Source: Kaistia dalseonensis | Lineage (GTDB): Bacteria; Pseudomonadota; Alphaproteobacteria; Rhizobiales; Kaistiaceae | DNA length: 64,000 nt | Direction: 5' to 3' | NCBI RefSeq assembly: GCF_030814715.1 | Contig: NZ_JAUSVO010000003.1 | Coordinates: forward strand, 496,001 to 560,000 | In this document: in pieces, positions 25,397 to 32,991 of the stretch | Layout: each line of letters begins with the position of its first letter | Position numbering within the stretch: position 1 is the stretch's first letter | The notes under the pieces: model-generated | Database searches by the model: none | What the model saw: the letters and a program-made list of their open reading frames with translations, nothing else | Told to the model about the DNA's origin: nothing | Made by a program: the position numbers and the translations under genes

Positions 25397-26026
25397 TCAG
25401 GCGGAGACGAGGGCGAGGCCCTGCATGGCCTCGGTCGAAACAAGGGCCGCGAGCTTCTCCTCGGACCAGCCATCCGTATCGGCGGGACGCTGGGGAATGA
25501 CGAAGTAGCGGACCTGCGCGCTGCTGTCCCAGACAGCGATGCTCTTGTCCTCGGGCAGCGTGACGCCGAAATCGGAGAGGACAGCGCGGGGTTCCCGGAC
25601 GACGCGGGCGCGGAAGACCGGGTCCTTGAACCAATAGGGCGGGAGGCCGAGCAGAGGCCACGGCCAGCACGAGCAGAGCGTGCAGCAGACGATGTTGTGA
25701 ACGTCTTCCGAATTCTCGACGACGCGGAGGTTCTCACCTTCGATGCCGTCTTTCAGGCCGAGTTCGGCGATGCCCTTGTTGGCGTCGGCCAGCAGCCGCT
25801 CCTTGAAGGCGGGATCGGTCCAGGCCTTGGCCACGACCTTGGCGCCGTTGAACGGGCCCATGTCATGTTCGAAGAAGTTGATGACGCGGTCCACCGTATC
25901 GGTGCCAATCAGGCCTTTCTCCCGGAAGAGGGATTCGAGTGCCTTGGTCCGCGCGGCGTAATAGGTCTCGCTTTCGCGCAGGTGGTGATGGTGGCCGTCT
26001 TCGTCGTGATGATGATCGTCGCTCAT
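25397..26026 (-). CDS. nthA: Nitrile hydratase alpha subunit, cobalt type
   Basis: Catalytic subunit of nitrile hydratase, which hydrates nitriles to amides in the cytoplasm. The 209-residue protein carries the metal claw in IVCCTLCSCWPWPLLG: the Thr in CTLCSC marks the low-spin Co(III) type (iron enzymes have Ser), with the second and third Cys becoming sulfinic and sulfenic acids. An extra Cys precedes the motif. The N-terminus has a metal-binding-looking run, HHHDEDGHHHH, absent from classical enzymes. YWFKDPVFRARVVREPRAVL is typical. Lies between the beta subunit gene and the activator gene. Confidence 0.95.
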   Translation of the reverse strand: MSDDHHHDEDGHHHHLRESETYYAARTKALESLFREKGLIGTDTVDRVINFFEHDMGPFNGAKVVAKAWTDPAFKERLLADANKGIAELGLKDGIEGENLRVVENSEDVHNIVCCTLCSCWPWPLLGLPPYWFKDPVFRARVVREPRAVLSDFGVTLPEDKSIAVWDSSAQVRYFVIPQRPADTDGWSEEKLAALVSTEAMQGLALVSA

Positions 26027-26088
26027 GTCAAATCCATCTCAAGAATTGAAGGGGCGGTTCCGGCGTGGCGCTCGGCAACCGCGAAATA

Positions 26089-26763
26089 TCAGGCGGCCTC
26101 GAGGTAGGCCTCGAAGAAGTCGTTGTACAAAACGTCCTGCGTATCCGGGATATCCGACCAGATATCGCGCGTCTTGAACTTGACGAGATAGACCGGCTGC
26201 GCCGTTCCGATGCCGTCGGTGGGCACGTTGTCCGCGTAGAGATACGCGCCCTTATAGACGACATCGACCGTGCCGACCTTGTTGCGCAGATATCCGGGCA
26301 ACCGCGTATGCACGGCCGGCGGCATGTCCTTGACGCGCACCATGTCGCCCGCCTTGAAGACGGGATTGGTGACGACGTCCCGGTAGGGATTGGCGCCGCG
26401 GTAGAAATAGTCGACGACGCGCTGGGTGATCTCGGCATTGCCGGCATTGGGCAGTGCTGCGGTCGGATTATTGAGGAAATATTTGGTCTTTTCCTCGATT
26501 TCGCTCTGCGAGAGATAGCCGCGATCGACCAGGAACTTGCAGATGCCCCCGAGCCATTTGATGTAATAGCGATACTTGAAGTAATCGAGCGGATTCATTC
26601 CTTCCGCCAGGACGCGCAGATCGGGCCAGGCCCAGATTCCCGTCCCCATCATCGTCGAATGCACCGCGAAGAGCTGGGCTTCCCAGGGCTCGACGAAGAC
26701 GCGCTTCTCGACCTTGACGGGGCCGAGCCCCTCGATGCCGCCCAAATAGTGTTGGACTTTCAT
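26089..26763 (-). CDS. nthB: Nitrile hydratase beta subunit
   Basis: The 224-residue beta subunit. It starts MKVQHYLGGIEGLGPVKVE, equivalent to the MNGIHDxGGxxGxGPV start of the family, followed by PWEAQLFAVHSTMM, WPDLRVLAEGMNPLDYFKYRYYIKWL, and a C-terminal SH3-like barrel with DMPPAVHTRLPGYLRNKVG and Y..FKTRDIW. The ATG at 26763 has GGGAG 8 bases upstream; an in-frame ATG at 26778 overlaps that ribosome site. First gene of the leftward operon; a roughly 300-base leader with a terminator and candidate AmiR-binding hairpins precedes it. Confidence 0.94.
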   Translation of the reverse strand: MKVQHYLGGIEGLGPVKVEKRVFVEPWEAQLFAVHSTMMGTGIWAWPDLRVLAEGMNPLDYFKYRYYIKWLGGICKFLVDRGYLSQSEIEEKTKYFLNNPTAALPNAGNAEITQRVVDYFYRGANPYRDVVTNPVFKAGDMVRVKDMPPAVHTRLPGYLRNKVGTVDVVYKGAYLYADNVPTDGIGTAQPVYLVKFKTRDIWSDIPDTQDVLYNDFFEAYLEAA

Positions 26764-26967
26764 TGTCTTATCTCCCATTGCGCCGGTTTGGGCGCGCCGC
26801 TCCGGCTGAGCGGAGCCGGCGAACCGCAGAATGAAGCTCTGGATGAGGCCGATCACGCCCGGTCGATACCGGGGCAGGAACAGCGGTGGATCCAGTCGCA
26901 TGCGGGCTGCTGCAGGAGGCCGATCGGGGTCTGATGTCGATGAAAGTCATAGCGACCATCCAACGCG

Positions 26968-26997
26968 AAAAGACCCGACAGCGTCGTGCTGCGGGCT
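26968..26997 (-). terminator. Attenuator terminator in nitrile hydratase leader
   Basis: Reading leftward, the stem CCCGCAGC pairs with GCTG, one bulged T, and CGGG (8 bp), followed by TC and TTTT. It lies about 205 bases before the nthB start, so the operon can be expressed only if this terminator is read through. Its 5' arm overlaps the second candidate antiterminator hairpin. Structure and flanks match the terminator before amiC, including a single bulged base at the same place. Confidence 0.65.
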
Positions 26998-27052
26998 ACA
27001 TTGCCAATTCCAGGATAAAGGAGAGTTGGCGCCTTTTTGGGCAGCTCTGCCC
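26994..27052 (-). ncRNA. Candidate ANTAR (AmiR) antiterminator element, nitrile hydratase leader
   Basis: ANTAR proteins bind two RNA hairpins with six-base loops having A at position 1 and G at position 4. On the minus strand GGGC-AGAGCT-GCCC (27052-27039) and GGC-AATGTA-GCC (27005-26994) both fit. The second overlaps the first bases of the terminator, so the two are mutually exclusive. The TTGGCAATGTAGCCC segment is almost identical to the one before amiC. Only inspection supports this. Confidence 0.55.
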
Positions 27053-27057
27053 GGCGT

Positions 27058-27095
27058 CTATAAATTAGACTGCTACGCCGGCTGCGATGTGTCAA
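27058..27095 (-). promoter_or_regulatory. Promoter-like element of the nitrile hydratase operon
   Basis: TTGACA (27095-27090) is followed by GTAG 13 bases later and TCTAAT-TTATAG further on. The same arrangement, TTGACA...GTAG...CCTAAA, precedes amiC on the other strand (27191-27222). The spacing to the TAA-containing hexamer is 20 bases, longer than usual for sigma-70, so the exact minus-10 is uncertain. Confidence 0.4.
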
Positions 27096-27190
27096 GCAGG
27101 TTTTTGATGCCGGCGAAATTGTCGGCCATGCAATCGGCGACGCGCCTTGCGCCCTCCGCCACCGGCGAAAACGGGCAAGAATATTCAGGC

Positions 27191-27222
27191 TTGACAAGCG
27201 GCCACGTTCCGTAGAGCCTAAA
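27191..27222 (+). promoter_or_regulatory. Promoter-like element of the amiC-amiR-amidase operon
   Basis: TTGACA (27191-27196) with GTAG and CCTAAA (27217-27222) downstream, matching in layout the divergent promoter at 27058-27095. The conserved layout suggests co-regulation or shared promoter recognition. Confidence 0.4.
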
Positions 27223-27230
27223 TCGGAGGC

Positions 27231-27311
27231 GCAGAGCAAGGATGCTCAGTTTCGCGCCATTCTACCCTGTACATAGGCGCCGCCAGACCAGCGGCCTTTG
27301 GCAATGCAGCC
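27231..27311 (+). ncRNA. Candidate ANTAR (AmiR) antiterminator element, amiC leader
   Basis: First hairpin: GAGC-AAGGAT-GCTC (27234-27247), extended by a CAG/CAG-flank pairing. Second hairpin: GGC-AATGCA-GCC (27300-27311). Both six-base loops have A1 and G4, the ANTAR consensus. The second overlaps the terminator's 5' arm (27308-27314). The linker is long (about 50 bases) and contains another GC hairpin, so the first hairpin is less certain than the second. Confidence 0.5.
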
Positions 27312-27340
27312 CTCAGCCGTTTCGGTTCGAGGGCTTTTTT
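27308..27340 (+). terminator. Attenuator terminator in amiC leader
   Basis: Rho-independent terminator: AGCCCTC and AGCCG pair with CGGTT, a bulged C, and GAGGGCT around a TTT loop, followed by TTTTTT (27335-27340). It ends 18 bases before the amiC start, too close to be the end of another gene, so it must regulate amiC by read-through. Confidence 0.85.
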
Positions 27341-27357
27341 CGTTCTGAGGAAGCGGC

Positions 27358-28515
27358 ATGGCGTCGTCGAACTATCGCATCGGGTTGATGTTCTCCTCGA
27401 CGGGGCCTTACAGCATCGTGGCGGGCGCCATGCTCAACGGCGCGCTGCTGGCTGTGCAGGAACTGCGCGAGAGCGGCGGGCCGGTCCAGCTCGAGCCCGT
27501 CGTGGTCAATCCCGGCGGCGATCTCGGCCGTTATGCGCCGCTGAGCGCGAAACTGCTCGGCTCCGGCATTCGCCAGGTCATCGGCTGCTACACCTCGTCG
27601 AGCCGCAAGGAAGTGATCCCCTGCTTCGAGAAGTATGACGGTCTGCTCTGGTATCCGTCGCACTATGAGGGTTTCGAGAGCTCGGACAACGTGATCTATA
27701 CCGGCGCGGCGCCTAACCAGCACATCCTGCCGCTGATTGATCATCTCATGGCGGAATTCGGGAATCGCGCCTTCTGCATCGGGTCCAACTATATCTGGGC
27801 GTGGGAAAACAACCGTATCCTGCGCGAGGTCGTGACAGCGCGCGGCGGCAGCGTGGTGGCCGAGCGCTACCTGCCGGTCGGCGAAACCGAGCTCCAGCAA
27901 TTGGTGGACGCCGTGCTCGACGCAAAGCCGAGCTTCGTGTTCAGCTCGTTGATCGGCAATAGCGGCTATGCCTTCTTCCGCCTGTTCCGCGCTGCCTGTC
28001 TCGCCCGCGGCATCGACCAGCCCCGATCGATCCCGGTCGCGAGCTGCAATCTGTCGGAGCCGGAACTGGTCGAGATCGGCGAAGGCGCAATCGACGGTCA
28101 CCTGAGCTCGAGCGTTTATTTCTCGACGGTCAAGAACGCCTCCAATGAGCGCTTCGTGACCAACTATGCCCGCGCCTTTCCCGACAAGCCGCTCACCTCG
28201 GCCGATGCCGAGGCCTCCTACATCGCCGTCAAGCTGCTGGCGCTGGCCCTCCAGGAGGCCGGCACCGACGAAAGCCGCGCGGTCAAGGCGGCTGTCGGGC
28301 ATCAGCGGCTCGCCGCGCCGCAGGGCGAAGTCTGGGTCGATACAGAGACATTGCATTGCTATCTTACGCCACGCATCGGCAAGTCGCGATCCGGGGGGAC
28401 CTTCGACGTGATCATCGAGGAAGAATGTCCGGTCGCGCCGGACCCCTATCTCGTCCGCTCCTCGCCGCCCACGCCCTGGTCGCTGACGGCCCCTCTCCTG
28501 CGATTGGCGCGCTGA
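27358..28515 (+). CDS. amiC: AmiC-like amide sensor (periplasmic-binding fold, cytoplasmic)
   Basis: A 385-residue protein without a signal peptide and with the type-I periplasmic-binding fold: RIGLMFSSTGPYSIVAGAMLNGALLAVQEL, VIGCYTSSSRKEVIPCFEKYDGLLWYPSHYEGFE, and FCIGSNYIWAWENNRILREV, all close to AmiC of Pseudomonas and the NhhC/NlhC regulators of nitrile hydratase operons. AmiC binds AmiR and holds it inactive until an amide is bound. A GAGGAAG ribosome site precedes ATG 27358, and the stop overlaps the amiR start (TGATG). Confidence 0.9.
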   Translation: MASSNYRIGLMFSSTGPYSIVAGAMLNGALLAVQELRESGGPVQLEPVVVNPGGDLGRYAPLSAKLLGSGIRQVIGCYTSSSRKEVIPCFEKYDGLLWYPSHYEGFESSDNVIYTGAAPNQHILPLIDHLMAEFGNRAFCIGSNYIWAWENNRILREVVTARGGSVVAERYLPVGETELQQLVDAVLDAKPSFVFSSLIGNSGYAFFRLFRAACLARGIDQPRSIPVASCNLSEPELVEIGEGAIDGHLSSSVYFSTVKNASNERFVTNYARAFPDKPLTSADAEASYIAVKLLALALQEAGTDESRAVKAAVGHQRLAAPQGEVWVDTETLHCYLTPRIGKSRSGGTFDVIIEEECPVAPDPYLVRSSPPTPWSLTAPLLRLAR

Positions 28516-29165
28516 TGGCGCCGCGGGTCGTCCAGAACTTTCGCGGTAGCCGTGCGCTGGTCATCGCCTCGGATGGCGGCTCGATCGACACATTGGACGC
28601 GACTCTGATCAAGCTCGGCCTCACCGTCGAGCACCCCGCGATCGCCGACGGCCTCGTGGAACTCGACATGCGCACGCTGCGCGCCGAAGCCGACATCCTG
28701 TTCATCGACGGCGATCTCGGCGTGACGCTCGCCTGCGAGAGCCAGGCCGATCGCCTGCCGCCCGTCCCGGTCATCGGCCTCGTCGGCGTCGAGGCGCCCG
28801 GCCGGCTGAAGGCGCTGCTCAACCAGGGCGCGACCGCGTTCCTGCGCAAGCCGGTGCATGTCGGCGCCGTCTACACTACGCTGTTTCTCGGCATCAACCA
28901 GTTCCTCCAGCGCCGGGACCTGGAACTCCAGCTCGACGATCACCAGAAGCGCCGCCGCCGGCGGCGCGTTGTCGTCAAGGCGATCGTGCTGATGATGCAG
29001 CGCGACGGCCTCGATGACGAGGAGGCCTATGCCCAGTTGCGCCGGGACAGCATGCGCGTGCGCTGCAGTCTCGAGGACTATTGCGAAGACTATCTGAACT
29101 GCCGGTCAACGACGACCGTGGATGTCCCCTCCGCCGAGCCGCGACTCCTGGCCGACCGGAGATAA
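28515..29165 (+). CDS. amiR: AmiR-like ANTAR antitermination regulator
   Basis: A 216-residue response-regulator-like RNA-binding protein. The N-terminal receiver-like domain lacks the normal phosphorylation pocket, as in AmiR; a coiled coil follows (QRRDLELQLDDHQKRRRRRR) and the C-terminal ANTAR helices read VVVKAIVLMMQRDGLDDEEAYAQLRRDSM. ANTAR proteins bind twin hairpins in nascent RNA and prevent terminator formation. Two leaders with such hairpins and terminators flank this module. Start ATG 28515 overlaps the amiC stop; the longer frame upstream lies within amiC. Confidence 0.92.
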   Translation: MAPRVVQNFRGSRALVIASDGGSIDTLDATLIKLGLTVEHPAIADGLVELDMRTLRAEADILFIDGDLGVTLACESQADRLPPVPVIGLVGVEAPGRLKALLNQGATAFLRKPVHVGAVYTTLFLGINQFLQRRDLELQLDDHQKRRRRRRVVVKAIVLMMQRDGLDDEEAYAQLRRDSMRVRCSLEDYCEDYLNCRSTTTVDVPSAEPRLLADRR

Positions 29166-29305
29166 GTCCTAAACTCCACCGCCAGCCGAAGCCCGAGCGC
29201 GCGCCCTTGACGGCGTCGCGGACGCATGGCCTCGGCGCAATCCCCGCTGCCAATGACGCCAGCTTCTCTCGTCGATGCCGCTTCGACGATCACGGAGACT
29301 ACGAC

Positions 29306-30295
29306 ATGTCTTGGTTCGATAATTCGATCATGGTGCAAAGAGGCGTCGCCAAGGGCCGTACGGGCACGTCCCATTCGATCACCGAAGCCTCGCAGGGCAA
29401 GTATCATTATGTCTATGGGCCCTATGCCGCGCCGGTACTGCGGGTTGACCCCGGCGCCGTCATCTCGGCCGAGACGCATGATGCGATGGAAGGGCAGATC
29501 CGCTCCGAAAGCGACATGCCGAGCGACATACTGAACTTCCCGTTCCTCAATCCGCAAAACGGGCCGATCTTCGTCAATGGCGCCGAGAAGGGCGATTGCC
29601 TGGCCGTCCACATCAAGGAGATCGTGCCGCGCGGGCCCCAGCCGGTCGGCACGACCTGCGTGATGCGCGAGTTCGGCGGATTGGTGGGAACCGGCGAGAC
29701 CGCCATGCTGAACGCGCCGCTGCCCGAGATCGTCAAGAAGGTCGAGGTCGATCCCGTCACGGGCATCAAGTGGAACGACAAGATCACCCTGCCCTATGAG
29801 CCCTTCATCGGAACGATCGGCACATCGCCCGAGATCGAGGCCATTTCCTCGCTGCATCCCGACTATTACGGCGGCAACATGGACCTGCCCGACATTGCGC
29901 CGGGCTCCATCATCTATCTGCCGGTCAATGCGCCGGGCGCTCTGCTCTATCTCGGCGACTGCCACGCCACCCAGGGCGACGGCGAGCTCTGCGGCTTCGC
30001 CATCGAGCATCCGACCGTCACCACCGTTCAGGTCGACCTGATCAAGGGGTGGACGTTCCGCTGGCCGCGGCTGGAGAACGAGCGCGTGATCATGACGATC
30101 GGCTCCGGCCGGCCGATGGAAGACGCGGCCCGCATCGCCTATCGCGAGCTAATCCGCTGGATGGCGGCTGATTACGGCTTCGAGGAAATGGACGCCTATA
30201 TGCTGCTCACCCAGGCCGGCCGCATCCGCGTCGGCAACATGGTCGATCCCAAATACACACTCGGCGCCTCGATCGCGAAGTCGCTGCTGGTGTAG
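29306..30295 (+). CDS. fmdA: Acetamidase/formamidase
   Basis: Cytoplasmic amidase of the FmdA/AmdA family, which hydrolyses short amides to acid and ammonia. The 329-residue product shows the family's VDPGAVISAETHDAMEGQI region, LGDCHATQGDGELCG (metal-binding and catalytic region) and the C-terminal AYMLLTQAGRIRVGNMVDP. The ATG at 29306 has GGAG upstream; the frame extends to 29081 inside amiR. It is 141 bases after amiR, with no terminator seen between, so it probably belongs to the same antiterminated transcript and finishes the nitrile to amide to acid route. Confidence 0.9.
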   Translation: MSWFDNSIMVQRGVAKGRTGTSHSITEASQGKYHYVYGPYAAPVLRVDPGAVISAETHDAMEGQIRSESDMPSDILNFPFLNPQNGPIFVNGAEKGDCLAVHIKEIVPRGPQPVGTTCVMREFGGLVGTGETAMLNAPLPEIVKKVEVDPVTGIKWNDKITLPYEPFIGTIGTSPEIEAISSLHPDYYGGNMDLPDIAPGSIIYLPVNAPGALLYLGDCHATQGDGELCGFAIEHPTVTTVQVDLIKGWTFRWPRLENERVIMTIGSGRPMEDAARIAYRELIRWMAADYGFEEMDAYMLLTQAGRIRVGNMVDPKYTLGASIAKSLLV

Positions 30296-30385
30296 GCGGC
30301 GGCGATAGCGCAACGATCCGCTGACCGAGGCCATCGGAGCGGGCCTGGAACCTCGGCAAGGCCGAAGTTGCGAGCCCGTCCGCGC

Positions 30386-30491
30386 CTAGACCATTTCATC
30401 GTTTCATGGAAACGACGAAATGGTCCATCGATTTGATTTGTCACGCTTCCTTCACGCGAAACGGTGCCCACTTCGCTCGGAAACGCTCTAG
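30386..30491 (-). repeat. Palindromic intergenic repeat, copy 1
   Basis: Roughly 105-bp element with a 17-bp near-perfect inverted repeat at one end (30389-30405 against 30409-30425, one mismatch) and CTAGA/TCTAG ends. Read leftward it is clearly related to the copy at 35527-35630. Similar elements are widespread in Hyphomicrobiales. Its terminal TAG is used as the stop codon of the MarR gene (30490-30488). Confidence 0.75.
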
Positions 30492-30985
30492 TCCTCGTCG
30501 TCGCCGCTCAGATGGTTCTGCACCGACTGCTTGACCTGGCCCATATGGGTGAGCAGGCCGGCGACGACGATCGGGTCGACATCGGCCATCATGTCGCGCA
30601 GCCATTGCTCATGCGCCGCCGCCATGGCCGTAAACGTAGTCCGTCCCTTGTCGGTGAGCCGCGCCACGGTCACGCGGCGATCGTCCTCGAGGCGCTCGCG
30701 CAGCACATAGCCATCCTGCTCCAGCCGCTCGACCAGCCCGGTGATGTTGCCGTTCGTCACCATGGTGCGGCGGGACAATTCGCCGAGGCGCAGGCCGTCC
30801 TTCTCGCGGTAGAGCTGCGACAGCAGATCGAATTGCGGCAGCGTCGCCTCGAATTCGCGCCGCAGGCGACGGCGTATTTCCTGCGAGATCAGTTTGGAGG
30901 TCGAGAGGACGCGCAGCCAGAGCCGCAGCTCCTGCTTCTTGCCGTCCTGCGTATCGCTGACAATGACTTCCAGATCGACCGACAT
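30488..30985 (-). CDS. MarR family transcriptional regulator (1)
   Basis: A 165-residue winged-helix regulator: LPQFDLLSQLYREKDGLRLGELSRRTMVTNGNITGLVERLEQDGYVLRERLEDDRRVTVARLTDKG covers the whole DNA-binding domain, including the DDRR wing. MarR proteins usually repress nearby catabolic genes and are released by aromatic or acidic ligands. It lies downstream of, and parallel to, the CrtI-like oxidoreductase gene and ends in a repeat element. It may control that gene and the divergent isatin-hydrolase-like gene, but a second MarR protein (35680) is a competing candidate. Confidence 0.88.
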   Translation of the reverse strand: MSVDLEVIVSDTQDGKKQELRLWLRVLSTSKLISQEIRRRLRREFEATLPQFDLLSQLYREKDGLRLGELSRRTMVTNGNITGLVERLEQDGYVLRERLEDDRRVTVARLTDKGRTTFTAMAAAHEQWLRDMMADVDPIVVAGLLTHMGQVKQSVQNHLSGDDED

Positions 30986-31114
30986 TCATGGATCCTGCAA
31001 ATCGGGCCGAGTGCCGATCGGCTTCGACGGTCGGGACATACTTTATGTTTCAACGGATAGGCAAGCTCAACGGAGCGGCAAGGCCTTTCCCCCACCGCCC
31101 GAATGCCCGCGCCC

Positions 31115-32686
31115 TCAGCGGGCGAGCATCCTGGCGAGCATATATCCCGAGCCCGCGCCCGTTCCCGCACCCGGCCATGTGCCGGCGCCACAGAGATAGA
31201 GCTGCGGCACGGGCGTCTTGTAGCGCGAATAGCCCGCGACCGGGCGGAACAGGAAGTTCTGCGCCAGATGATGCGAGCCCGACAGGCTGTCGCCGCCGAT
31301 CAGGCTCGGATTCTCCGCCTCGAGATCGGCCGGCGAAAGCACGAGCCGGCTGCGTACCTTGGCGAGCATGCCCGGCGCATAGCGCTCGATGATCGCCATG
31401 GCGCGGTCGGCATAGGCCTCCTTCGCCGTGTCCCAATCGGTGGCCGTGATCGCTCCGGCCGCATCGCCGCGGATCGTTGCCGGCAGCACGCGCACCTGCA
31501 CCCAGAGGACATGCTTGCCGGCCGGCGCGCGGCTCGGGTCGAGCGTCGTGGGCTGGCCGACGACCAAAGCCGGCTCGACCGGCAGCAGGCCCGCCATCGC
31601 CTCGGAATAGACGCGGTTCATCATCGCCATGTCGGGCGCGATATGGACATAGGCGAAATCGCGGAGTGCTGCGCCGGCGCTCCAGTCGGGCAGATCGTCC
31701 ATGGCGAGGTGGATCATCATCGCAGCCGGCCCGGGACGGAACCTCGCCACCGCCTGGCGATAGTCGCCAACGGGCGCCTCGGCGGGAACCAGATGCTCGA
31801 AGGTGACGCGCGGATTGACGTTGGAGATGACGGCGCGCCGGGCCGTGAGAACACGGCCATCGGCGAGTCGGACGCCGCTCGCCTTGCCGCCGGCCATCTC
31901 GATCGCCGCGACCGGCGCGCCGAGCAGCAGCGTGCCGCCCTTTGCCGCGAACAGAGACGTCATGGCACTGATGATCGTATCGGCGCCGCCCTTGCCGATC
32001 ACCATGCCGAAGAGCTGGTTGGTCATGGATTCGAGATAGGGGAACAGCGCCCCGCCCGCGACATCGGGCGCGAAATCGAGATGCAGCCCCCAGGCCGCCA
32101 TCATCGCCTTGAGCTTGTCGTTCGCAAAATGGCTGTCGAGGAAGTCGCGCGGCGAGGCGAGGAGGAGCTTTGCGATATCATAGAGCAGCGGCAGGCCGCC
32201 GGCCCGCCAGGCCCGCCACACGACCTTGAGGCTCGCGAGCGAGGGCATGGGCGCACCCATCAGGCCGAAAATGTGCGGCGCCTTGTGGCCGAAATCGTCC
32301 AGCATCGCCTGCCAGGCGCGCGCATCCTCCGCCGAAAGAGCCGCGATGCCGGCCACCGTCCCGGCGACATCGGTGCCTACGCCCAGATGGGTGCCGTCGG
32401 GAAAGACGCTGGCGAAACAATGCGGCGCGGGCACGAAGGCGAGGCCATGCTCGGCCAGCGCCTCCTTGTAGCGCGCATGGAAGGCGGAGCCGGCGAACAT
32501 GGAGAGGTTCATGGCGCAGAGGTCGTGCCGGAAGCCGGGCTCAGTGACCTCGCGCGTCTTGACCGCGCCGCCGGCGACGTCGGCGCGTTCCACCACCGCG
32601 ACGCGCCATCCCTTAAAGGTTAAATCGATCGCGGCGGCCAGCCCGTTATGCCCGGCCCCTATGATGACGGCGTCGAAGCTGTCCAT
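31115..32686 (-). CDS. CrtI/PYROXD2-like FAD-dependent oxidoreductase (1)
   Basis: A 523-residue flavoprotein of the phytoene dehydrogenase-like group: N-terminal DAVIIGAGHNGLAAAIDLTFKGWRV with GG..KTREVTEPGF, and C-terminal YLCGAGTWPGAGTGAGSGYMLARML. This group (PYROXD2-like) is distinct from carotenoid desaturases; no other carotenoid genes are present, so phytoene is not the likely substrate. GTG at 32692 opens the frame, but ATG 32686 has GAGGTGG at ideal spacing. It is divergent from the isatin-hydrolase-like gene, and a paralogue lies on the other side of that gene. Confidence 0.82.
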   Translation of the reverse strand: MDSFDAVIIGAGHNGLAAAIDLTFKGWRVAVVERADVAGGAVKTREVTEPGFRHDLCAMNLSMFAGSAFHARYKEALAEHGLAFVPAPHCFASVFPDGTHLGVGTDVAGTVAGIAALSAEDARAWQAMLDDFGHKAPHIFGLMGAPMPSLASLKVVWRAWRAGGLPLLYDIAKLLLASPRDFLDSHFANDKLKAMMAAWGLHLDFAPDVAGGALFPYLESMTNQLFGMVIGKGGADTIISAMTSLFAAKGGTLLLGAPVAAIEMAGGKASGVRLADGRVLTARRAVISNVNPRVTFEHLVPAEAPVGDYRQAVARFRPGPAAMMIHLAMDDLPDWSAGAALRDFAYVHIAPDMAMMNRVYSEAMAGLLPVEPALVVGQPTTLDPSRAPAGKHVLWVQVRVLPATIRGDAAGAITATDWDTAKEAYADRAMAIIERYAPGMLAKVRSRLVLSPADLEAENPSLIGGDSLSGSHHLAQNFLFRPVAGYSRYKTPVPQLYLCGAGTWPGAGTGAGSGYMLARMLAR

Positions 32687-32710
32687 GTCCACCTCTGGAA
32701 GCGGATGATC

Positions 32711-32737
32711 TTATTATATCTTTGAATGCATATATTC
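32711..32737 (-). promoter_or_regulatory. Promoter/operator region of CrtI-like gene 1
   Basis: On the minus strand it contains TATAATAA (a good minus-10) preceded by GAATATATGCATTC, a palindrome-like element. The plus-strand run TTATTATAT is repeated exactly before iorA (40032-40040), suggesting a shared regulator. Confidence 0.45.
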
Positions 32738-32881
32738 CGGGCCGATGGCGCACAAGCGCGGATTGGCACCGCGCCGGCATCATCGCTCAGGATGCCGGAT
32801 TTTTCCGCATTTCAAAGCCATTTTATGGCGCATCTGGCCGTATGTTGAGCAGGCGAGACCACTCATAATCACACACCGCAT

Positions 32882-32904
32882 ATAGTTGCAGATTCATATT
32901 TTAT
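32882..32904 (+). promoter_or_regulatory. Shared AT-rich motif before the isatin-hydrolase-like gene
   Basis: TGCAGATTCATATTTT (32887-32902) matches TGCATTTTCATATTTT before iorA (40040-40055) at 14 of 16 positions. It lies about 90 bases upstream of the ATG at 32992. A MarR-type operator is a reasonable reading. Confidence 0.45.
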
Positions 32905-32991
32905 GATCTAGGCTCGCCTCATAAGTATCGGCTTCCGGCATGCGCGGAGGGCGCCGGCCGGCCGCCAAGAACAAGCCGAAGGGAACCTCGC

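Noticed and set aside
28975-29253. Small minus-strand open frame between amiR and the amidase gene
   Set aside because: Overlaps the end of amiR, has no ribosome site and no family resemblance.
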